From contig NZ_BATR01000179.1 of the NCBI RefSeq assembly GCF_000739655.1, positions 1 to 36,832 of the forward strand: a DNA stretch of 36,832 bases. Direction: 5' to 3'. This DNA comes from Verrucomicrobium sp. BvORR106. Lineage in GTDB: Bacteria > Verrucomicrobiota > Verrucomicrobiia > Verrucomicrobiales > Verrucomicrobiaceae. This document shows positions 32,001-36,832 of this stretch, one piece after another. The first letter of the stretch is position 1, and each line of letters starts with the position of its first letter. A model generated the notes under the pieces. The model made no database searches, was not told the origin of the DNA, and was given only the letters and a program-made list of their open reading frames with translations. The translations under genes were made by a program, and so were the position numbers.

Positions 32001-34244
32001 CCGGGTCACGCGGGGAGAGTCCATCTTCAGACGGGTCCCGTTGGCGATCCAGGCTTTGATCGTCTCATAGTAGAGCTCTCCAGGCACGGTGATCTGGCCG
32101 CCCTCATGGGGCACACTGCCGCTGGCCTTGAGCAGCATCAGGCTGTGCCCCGGTGCCGCGATGTTGGCCCGGCGGCTCCAGAGTTCCTCGGAGAAGGCAG
32201 ACACATCATAGATGGGGTCGTAGCCACGGAGGGAGAGCTTGAAGCCATTCTTCCCGTCCTTGGAGCCGTGGCAGGTGCCCATGTTGCACCCCGCCTTGGA
32301 TAGCACCGGCATGACATCTCGCACGTAGTCGGGCTCAAACTTCGCCTTCACTCCAGACACCTCCATGGAGATCTCCACCTGATGCGTTCCCAAGGAAACT
32401 ACCAGCGTGCCTTTGCCGTCCTCCTCGGGGCGCACCAGACCGCGTGCCGACACCGCCACAGGCAGGCCCTTGGCCTCCATCTTCACCTGGCGTGTCACGT
32501 CCGCCCGGGTGCCATTGGTAAAGTTCGCCGTCACCAGCACCTGCGCGTACTCGGTCCGTTTGCCAATCTGGATGTTGCGGGGGCTGACCTCCAGTGAGCC
32601 GATGACCACGCCCTTGGGCAGGGTTTCAGGAGTCAAATCCTTCTCCACACTGCTGCGCACCGTCTCATCCGGGATGGCCGCCTCCAGCGCCGCCAGTGTT
32701 TTTTCATCTGCCAGCGGCACGCTCACGATCTCCTTCACCACCGTGCCGGCGGCCACATCCACCAGTCGCACCCGGCCATCCTCCCCGCCCACGGCCACAG
32801 TCTTGCCATCCGGGCTGAAGGTGAGGGCGAACACCCCACGCTCCATGGGCACGGACTTGAGCTGCTTCACATCCTTGGTCACCCAGGCCTCCAGCTGCTT
32901 CTTCTCATCCGCGCTCTGGCCGCTCACCACCTTCTGCACGATGGCCTGGATCTCCTTGGGCATGGCGGGGTCAAACTCCGCACTGTAAAGAGTGACGCCT
33001 CCGCGGCCCTCATAGCTGCTGCCACACGCGATGACCTTGCCATCCGGGCTGTAGTCCACGGTGAAGATGCGCCCCTCCACCGCAGGGAACCGGCGGATCA
33101 GGTTGGCATTGTCTCCAATAACCCGCTTCGTCTCGCGGAACACACGGTAGATCTGGGGGGCCCCGTCCGCACCGCCAATGAGGATTTCATCCCGCTGGGG
33201 GTGCCGCGTTACCGCGTGCATGCCGCCCTTGAGCGCACCGGGGGTGATGGAAGTAATGTTGTCCACGAAGCGCTTCGTGGACACCTCGGTCAGCTTCGCG
33301 CTCATGTCCCGGCCCGCGCCGATGACGTGGCTGCCGTCTTTGCTCCACACGGTGTCCAGCACCCAGTCGTTGGCCGATCCCGTGAAAAGCACTTCCTTGC
33401 CTGTAGCGGCCTCGATGGCCCGCAAGGAATTATCCGCCCCGCCAAAGGCGATGAGCTTGCCGTCTGGCGACCAGCTTGCCCCGTAGAGAGTGTCAAAGGT
33501 GACACTGGCGCTGACCTCGAGCTTCCGCTTCGCCACATCCCACACCTGGATCTCGCCCATGCGTCCCGGGCTGCCCCCGGCCACGGCCAGACGAGTGCCA
33601 TCTGGTGAAAACACCACCTTCTGAATGCGCTCCGACAGTCCCACTAGCCGGGCCTCAATCCCGCTGCCATCCGCACGATGCAGCAGCACTTCATGGTAAC
33701 CCGCCACCGCGATCAACTTGCCATCTGGGGAGTAATCCAGCGAGGTGATCAGCGGGGCAGTGCCGTACACGGGTGGGTGCTCCATGTCGTACTGCTGGCG
33801 GGCTGAGACCGGCGTGTCATCCTTGGCCCCTTCCGTGATCCACCGTTTGATCAGCGCGATCTGGGTGGCGTGCAGAGGGTCCGCCTTCTGCGGCATCTCC
33901 GCCTTGCCGGTGGCATCGGGGGTGATCTCCTTGAGCAGATGGCTGGCATCCGGCTGGCCGCCCACCACGGCATTGCCTTCTTCACCGCCCTTCAGAAGGC
34001 GGGTGAACTCCGTCATGATGTAGTCGCCCTTGGCCTTGGAGGGCTGGTGGCATCCGTAGCACTGACCCTGAAAGATGGGGCGGATCTGCTTGTAGAAGCT
34101 GACGGGGGCATTCGGGTCCACCACCTCCTCTTTTTTCGGGGCGGCATATCCCAGCGAAGGCCACGACAGAACCGCGCCCAAGGTGGTGGCGATTGCCAGC
34201 AGCGACGTGAACCGGGCAGAAGCAGATCGGGAGGAAGGAATCAT
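29052..34244 (-). CDS. Multidomain cytochrome/WD40/DUF1549/DUF1553 protein
   Basis: A 1730-residue exported protein starting at ATG 34244 (signal peptide to about Ala34-Ala35). Domains in order: planctomycete cytochrome C with CYGCH (62-66); WD40-type propeller blades at about 165-505 (repeated YSPDGKxIA); an Ig/Big2-like domain (about 550-630); a second cytochrome-like region with CNMGTCH (654-660), a CX4CH spacing; a second Big2-like domain (about 748-830); DUF1549 (about 845-1055) with CNKCHDHPFEKW (1004-1015); DUF1553 (about 1090-1330, RIWGYLTGTGVIEPLDDIR); a coiled coil (about 1345-1400); and a beta-rich C-terminal domain. The end NSPAFLFNH is typical of the family. It is probably periplasmic or surface-exposed. 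Such proteins are suspected to take part in polysaccharide oxidation or breakdown together with DUF1501 proteins; this is not proven. Confidence 0.93.
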   Translation of the reverse strand: MIPSSRSASARFTSLLAIATTLGAVLSWPSLGYAAPKKEEVVDPNAPVSFYKQIRPIFQGQCYGCHQPSKAKGDYIMTEFTRLLKGGEEGNAVVGGQPDASHLLKEITPDATGKAEMPQKADPLHATQIALIKRWITEGAKDDTPVSARQQYDMEHPPVYGTAPLITSLDYSPDGKLIAVAGYHEVLLHRADGSGIEARLVGLSERIQKVVFSPDGTRLAVAGGSPGRMGEIQVWDVAKRKLEVSASVTFDTLYGASWSPDGKLIAFGGADNSLRAIEAATGKEVLFTGSANDWVLDTVWSKDGSHVIGAGRDMSAKLTEVSTKRFVDNITSITPGALKGGMHAVTRHPQRDEILIGGADGAPQIYRVFRETKRVIGDNANLIRRFPAVEGRIFTVDYSPDGKVIACGSSYEGRGGVTLYSAEFDPAMPKEIQAIVQKVVSGQSADEKKQLEAWVTKDVKQLKSVPMERGVFALTFSPDGKTVAVGGEDGRVRLVDVAAGTVVKEIVSVPLADEKTLAALEAAIPDETVRSSVEKDLTPETLPKGVVIGSLEVSPRNIQIGKRTEYAQVLVTANFTNGTRADVTRQVKMEAKGLPVAVSARGLVRPEEDGKGTLVVSLGTHQVEISMEVSGVKAKFEPDYVRDVMPVLSKAGCNMGTCHGSKDGKNGFKLSLRGYDPIYDVSAFSEELWSRRANIAAPGHSLMLLKASGSVPHEGGQITVPGELYYETIKAWIANGTRLKMDSPRVTRIEVLPRNPVVETIGSRQQMRVLATYADGVTKDVTAEAFIESGNIEVAESDKQGLVTTLRRGEAPMLARFEGAYAATTITVMGDRSGFAWVEPPTHNKIDEYVAAKWQRMKILPSELCSDTDFLRRVYLDLTGLPPSAAEVRAFLADPAESRVKRDLLVDKLIGSPAFVDQWANKWADMLQVNSKFLGDEGAKMFREWIRTQVESNLPYDKFVYSILTASGSNKEHPAASYYKILRTPEETMENTTHLFLAIRFNCNKCHDHPFEKWNQDQYYQTAAFFSQIGFDRDPASGERNIGGTAVEGAKPLFEIVKDTGKGEMIHLRTNKPAAPEFPYPVKFATPQEAPRREQLASWMTSADNQYFAMSYANRIWGYLTGTGVIEPLDDIRAGNPPSNPELLSYLTQEFTNSGFNVRHLMQMICKSRTYQLGISTNKWNEDDKINYSHAKARRLPAEALFDAIYTVTGATSKIPGVAPGTRAAQLADSQTKIPDGFLGNFGRPVRESACECERSNDVQLGPVMALISGPTVGDAISDPGNAIAKLAKEIPDDGKLVEELFMRILNRPPTPQEIKAALAAMAGMDAENKGLLAEWSAQEVKQAPEIARMEQERRDKIATAENTLEGYKKEQAPVVAKKEADRAVAIKKAEEASAALVQAATPKQEAWEPYVDLSTVWVPLDLTVVDAKGVQKIEKQLDGSLFVTGTPEGPNVDAIYTLRGSTNLKGITGIKIEALPDVRLPNNGPGLAPDGNFVLTEFMVSQTPAGQKAPGAPKRNADLKGAVKLLAPKATFEQKDFSAAASVNGNRDVADRGWAVSPNTGRYQQAVFETDPATTGYEEGTQFTIVMQQGFQRQRYQLGRFKISVTTAQAPLRFGASQVVAEAVRLMPDKRSKEQQAALKDGYLLTDLGYQKAQQQVVAVSKPLPEDAKLKELDGVLVDAKNPIQLDPKLVQLRRDAELSKLQMANQRLTAAQDLAWALINSPAFLFNH

Positions 34245-34652
34245 GGAAGACGGGCGGGGTCGTGTTCTGTCTGAAAATGGAAAAAGGAGACACGGACGAT
34301 CCAGGCGGCGCGGGAGTCGGTGGCATACGCCCTCCCACGGCGGCATCAGATCATGTCACCACACGTAAATCGTCAGGGCGATGCGAATTCCCACACCGCT
34401 ACCAGATTTCCCATGATGGATGCGCAGATCATGCATGGGTGGATTCCCGCCAAATGTGGGCCCCGCCAGCCTCATCCCGGCCCCCGTCGCGAAGCGTCTT
34501 CGGAGTGCGTGCGGCTCGACGCCGCTTTCGCCAGCCGGAAATCCGTCTGCGTCCCCAGGCCTCTGCCTGCCTGATCGCGTCCAAACTGCCAAGGCTGGAA
34601 AAACGAACTCAGCCCACCTCGCAACTTGCACACCGCGGACTCCGCCTGCTGA
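34245..34652. other. Divergent intergenic region, no gene seen
   Basis: This 408-bp gap separates the minus-strand DUF1549/DUF1553 gene from the plus-strand SGNH hydrolase gene and must hold both promoters. Long open frames cross it, but they are extensions of neighbouring frames with no family similarity or coding-like composition. No convincing -35/-10 pair, operator or riboswitch could be identified by eye. Confidence 0.6.
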
Positions 34653-35474
34653 ATGGCGCTCATGCGCATCGCCTGGCTTCATCCCTTCTCCCTCGTCTCG
34701 TTGCTGGCTCTCACCTCGCCGCTCCAGGCAGAGCCCGCTGCCCCCGTCGCCCCAACCGCCCCGACTACCGCCTCTGTGGTCGCGCCCGCAGGGAACACGG
34801 CCATCATCCCCGTGGGAAAACTGGAAAGGGACTTCTATGACTGGGATCAGCGTCATGCCGCAGTGCTCGCGGTGAAGGACCAGGTGAAGCCGCAGGTCGT
34901 GCTGATCGGCGACTCCATCACGCACTTCTGGGGTGGCCCGCCCAATGAGGCCAAGGGCAACCGGGGCAAGGAAGCCTGGGCAGCCACCTTCGGCGACCTG
35001 CCGGTGTTGAACCTCGGCTTTGGCTGGGATCGCACCCAGAACGTGCTCTACCGCATCCAGCAGGGTGAACTGGACGGCCTCATCCCCCGGCTCGTGGTGA
35101 TCCACATCGGCACCAACAACCTGGCAGGCACCAAGAACGCCCGCGCCAACACCCCGGCGGAGATTGCCGAAGGCATCGGCACCATCGTGGATCGCGTGCA
35201 TGAGAAGTGCCCGGACGCCGCCATCGTGCTCATGGCCGTCTTTCCCCGTGGTGAGAAGCCGGACAACGGCTACCGCACGAAGATCAAGGAAATCAACGAA
35301 CACCTCGCACCGATCGGCAAACGCAACGGCGTGACACTTATCGACCTCACCAGCAAGCTCACCAACGCCGATGGCACCATCTCCCGCGAGGTCATGCCTG
35401 ATTTCCTGCATCCCGGTGAGAAGGGATATGCCATCTGGGGCGAGGCGCTGAAGCCCCATCTTCCCAAACATTGA
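34653..35474 (+). CDS. Exported SGNH/GDSL-type hydrolase
   Basis: A 273-residue protein; a second ATG nine bases downstream (34662) is equally possible. The signal peptide ends near LQA (26). A Pro/Ala/Thr-rich linker leads to the hydrolase. All four SGNH blocks are present: GDSIT with nucleophile Ser88, LGFGWDRTQN (121-130), GTNN with Asn155, and DFLHP with Asp250 and His253. The family removes acyl groups from lipids or carbohydrates. The closest resemblance, by the GFGWDRTQN and HIGTNN patterns, is to the platelet-activating-factor acetylhydrolase-like group, often linked to deacetylation of sugars. It lies 73 bp upstream of the PPK2 gene on the same strand. Confidence 0.93.
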   Translation: MALMRIAWLHPFSLVSLLALTSPLQAEPAAPVAPTAPTTASVVAPAGNTAIIPVGKLERDFYDWDQRHAAVLAVKDQVKPQVVLIGDSITHFWGGPPNEAKGNRGKEAWAATFGDLPVLNLGFGWDRTQNVLYRIQQGELDGLIPRLVVIHIGTNNLAGTKNARANTPAEIAEGIGTIVDRVHEKCPDAAIVLMAVFPRGEKPDNGYRTKIKEINEHLAPIGKRNGVTLIDLTSKLTNADGTISREVMPDFLHPGEKGYAIWGEALKPHLPKH

Positions 35475-35547
35475 GCTTTGGTTTTGCCTCTTTCTCCACG
35501 AAGATGCCCCACGGCGAGACTCCGCCTGACCTCCCCTCCCCCTGCCC

Positions 35548-36453
35548 ATGAGCAAAGGCCCCGATTTCGAGCAATTCCGCGTCACCAAAGGTGAAGACTT
35601 CAATCTGGGGGACTTCCCCACCAAGATTCCCAATCTCTACCTGGATGAAACGGACTACCTGGAGAAGCTGGGCAAGTATCGTGATGATCTACATGAGATG
35701 CAGCTTCAGATGTATGCTCATGACCGCTACGCCATGCTGGCCATCTTCCAGGCCATGGATGCCGCAGGCAAGGACAGCACCATCGAGCATGTCTTCAGTG
35801 GGGTGAATCCTCAGGGCGTGGATGTGTACTCCTTCAAGAAACCCAGCGAGGAGGAACTGGACCATGACTTCCTCTGGCGGGCCAACACCCTCATGCCCGG
35901 TCGCGGCAAGATCGCCGTCTTCAACCGCAGCTACTACGAAGAAGTGCTCGTCTGCAAGGTGCATCCGGAGATCGTCACCAAGATCCAGCGGCTCCCCGAG
36001 CGCGCCGTGAAAAACATGGGTAAGCTTTACGAGCAACGCTACGACAGCATCCGCGATCTGGAGAAACACCTGCACCGCAACGGCACCCATGTGGTGAAGT
36101 TCTTCCTGAACGTCTCCAAGCGCGAACAGGCGAAACGTTTCCTCTCCCGTCTGGATGACCCGGAAAAGAACTGGAAGTTCAACGAGGGCGATCTCTCAGA
36201 GCGGCAGTACTGGGACGACTACCAAAAGTGCTACCAGAAGGCCATCCGTGAAACAGCCACCCCGGAATCCCCCTGGTACATCGTCCCGGCCGACAGCAAG
36301 AAAAACATGCGCCTCCTCGTGGCCGCCATCATCCGGTTTGAGATGAAGAAGTTCCACCTCGCCTGGCCCGAGTTCCCGCAAGAACACCGAGACGCCCTCA
36401 CCCGCAGTCGCGACGTGCTCATGAAGGAACTGGAGAAGAAGCCCAAGGGTTAG
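35548..36453 (+). CDS. ppk2: Polyphosphate kinase 2, class III type
   Basis: A 301-residue cytoplasmic enzyme that transfers phosphate between polyphosphate and nucleotides; class III members can phosphorylate both AMP and ADP. The Walker A region is FQAMDAAGKDSTIEHVFSG (67-85, Lys75), followed by NPQGVDVYSFKKPSEEELDHDFLWR, whose wording is typical of the polyphosphate:nucleotide phosphotransferase subgroup. The Walker B region is IAVFNRSYYEEVLVCKVHPE (122-141). A lid region rich in Arg and Lys follows (SKREQAKRFLSRLDDPEKNWKF). The length matches single-domain PPK2 enzymes. The start ATG 35548 fits the family N-terminus. It may share a transcript with the SGNH hydrolase gene. Confidence 0.95.
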   Translation: MSKGPDFEQFRVTKGEDFNLGDFPTKIPNLYLDETDYLEKLGKYRDDLHEMQLQMYAHDRYAMLAIFQAMDAAGKDSTIEHVFSGVNPQGVDVYSFKKPSEEELDHDFLWRANTLMPGRGKIAVFNRSYYEEVLVCKVHPEIVTKIQRLPERAVKNMGKLYEQRYDSIRDLEKHLHRNGTHVVKFFLNVSKREQAKRFLSRLDDPEKNWKFNEGDLSERQYWDDYQKCYQKAIRETATPESPWYIVPADSKKNMRLLVAAIIRFEMKKFHLAWPEFPQEHRDALTRSRDVLMKELEKKPKG

Positions 36454-36464
36454 AGGAGTCGACC

Positions 36465-36531
36465 ATGTGGCGTCAGGTTGCCACGCAGACCGGTTGTCCC
36501 AACCGGTCTGGGAGGCGGAGCGATGCCACAT
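36465..36531. repeat. Nested hairpin repeat after ppk2
   Basis: Outer arms ATGTGGC (36465-36471) and GCCACAT (36525-36531) enclose a perfect 11-bp stem, CAGACCGGTTG (36486-36496) with CAACCGGTCTG (36500-36510), with a 3-nt loop. It starts 12 nt after the ppk2 stop. There is no T-run, so it is rather a repeat element than a classical terminator. Confidence 0.75.
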
Positions 36532-36545
36532 AATGCTTGGGGAGC

Positions 36546-36586
36546 GCACGCATCCTGCGTGCTGTTCGCGGCATCTTGCCGCGAAC
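36546..36586. repeat. Two adjacent perfect hairpins
   Basis: GCACGCA/TGCGTGC (36546-36552 with 36556-36562, loop TCC) is followed by GTTCGCGGCA/TGCCGCGAAC (36564-36573 with 36577-36586, loop TCT). Both have three-base loops like the 11-bp stem just upstream. The rest, 36587-36832, holds another small palindrome (GGGCCT..AGGCCC, 36744-36758) and no convincing gene. Confidence 0.75.
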
Positions 36587-36832
36587 GTCAGTCAGCGCAC
36601 GACATCGCATCCGCCTGACCTGGAGGCGTTGATGGCAATGGGCAGATAGCGGATGCTGTCGGCCTTCCCACCTGATCATCCTCTGCGGAAGTACCCAGGG
36701 TCTCCGTCCACTTCGTGACCTTTGCCCCCGGGCTGGGCTCTGCGGGCCTTTCAGGCCCAAAACCTCTGAGGGGATCTACCGCAGACTGAACCAGAATCGA
36801 ATCCTCGGCGACCACCCCGATCGCGCGTCCGA

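Noticed and set aside
34480-34560. Dispersed repeat in the gap before the SGNH gene (around GCGACGCCGCTTTCGCC-like sequence)
   Set aside because: It resembles repeats recalled from related genomes, but only one copy is in this window, so it cannot be supported from sequence.
34356-35633. 425-codon minus-strand open frame across the SGNH gene
   Set aside because: It is the shadow of the SGNH hydrolase, which has all catalytic blocks; the minus product has no motif.
36588-36815. Possible C-terminal end of a minus-strand gene at the right edge
   Set aside because: The frame is open, but its product has no motif, and part of it is a palindromic GGGCCT..AGGCCC stretch that looks like an intergenic repeat.

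Overview
The window looks like chromosomal DNA of a GC-rich member of the Verrucomicrobiota, probably near Verrucomicrobium/Prosthecobacter. This rests on family content: a DUF1549/DUF1553 protein with planctomycete-type cytochrome domains, a DUF1501 protein with a twin-arginine signal, a PEP-CTERM protein built of Gloeobacter/Verrucomicrobium (GloVer) repeats, a pseudopilin, a class III PPK2 and a MoxR/DUF58/VWA cluster. No rRNA, tRNA, CRISPR array, transposase or phage gene was seen. Few starts have a clear Shine-Dalgarno sequence.

Layout. 1-2486 (+): an NTF2-like/DUF4241 protein bracketed by two copies of a 54-bp hairpin repeat, then a zinc-ribbon membrane protein preceded by an 11-copy 8-bp tandem array. 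2613-4832 (+): a three-part fusion of HtrA-like protease, LamG-like domain and SirB1-type transglutaminase-like domain. 5174-19536 (-): one long co-directional cluster, read from 19536 downward: DUF4175-like membrane coiled-coil protein, small membrane protein, MoxR ATPase, large membrane protein, ABC ATPase, a four-helix-bundle gene, ABC permease, DUF58 protein, lipoprotein, BatA-like VWA protein, double-VWA protein and a second lipoprotein. tadA lies just upstream on the same strand. 20275-20949 (+): rpe. 21182-22657 (-): DUF1501 protein. 22911-26126 (+): PEP-CTERM GloVer protein, pseudopilin and di-haem cytochrome c peroxidase, with overlapping ends. 26262-27947 (+): a two-part glycosyltransferase. 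27948-29051: repeat-filled gap with no gene. 29052-34244 (-): 1730-residue multidomain cytochrome/DUF1549/DUF1553 protein. 34653-36453 (+): SGNH hydrolase and PPK2. 36454-36832: hairpin repeats.

How the genes work together. The large minus-strand cluster joins a MoxR AAA+ ATPase and its usual DUF58/VWA partners with an ABC transporter and several envelope proteins. It is best read as an envelope-associated assembly, chaperone or stress system whose substrate is unknown. The DUF1501 and DUF1549/DUF1553 proteins belong to families that usually occur together, but here they are 6.4 kb apart and not in one operon.

Most unusual feature. The four-helix-bundle (23S rRNA-intervening-sequence-protein-like) gene sits between the ABC ATPase and permease genes. 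It is bracketed by perfect 18-bp inverted repeats made of the same 8-bp unit that forms the 11-copy array at 1805-1892. It also has a strong ribosome binding site, unlike the neighbouring genes examined. This looks like a small inserted cassette. The second unusual class is hairpin repeats in intergenic gaps, several of which keep their stems by paired base changes.
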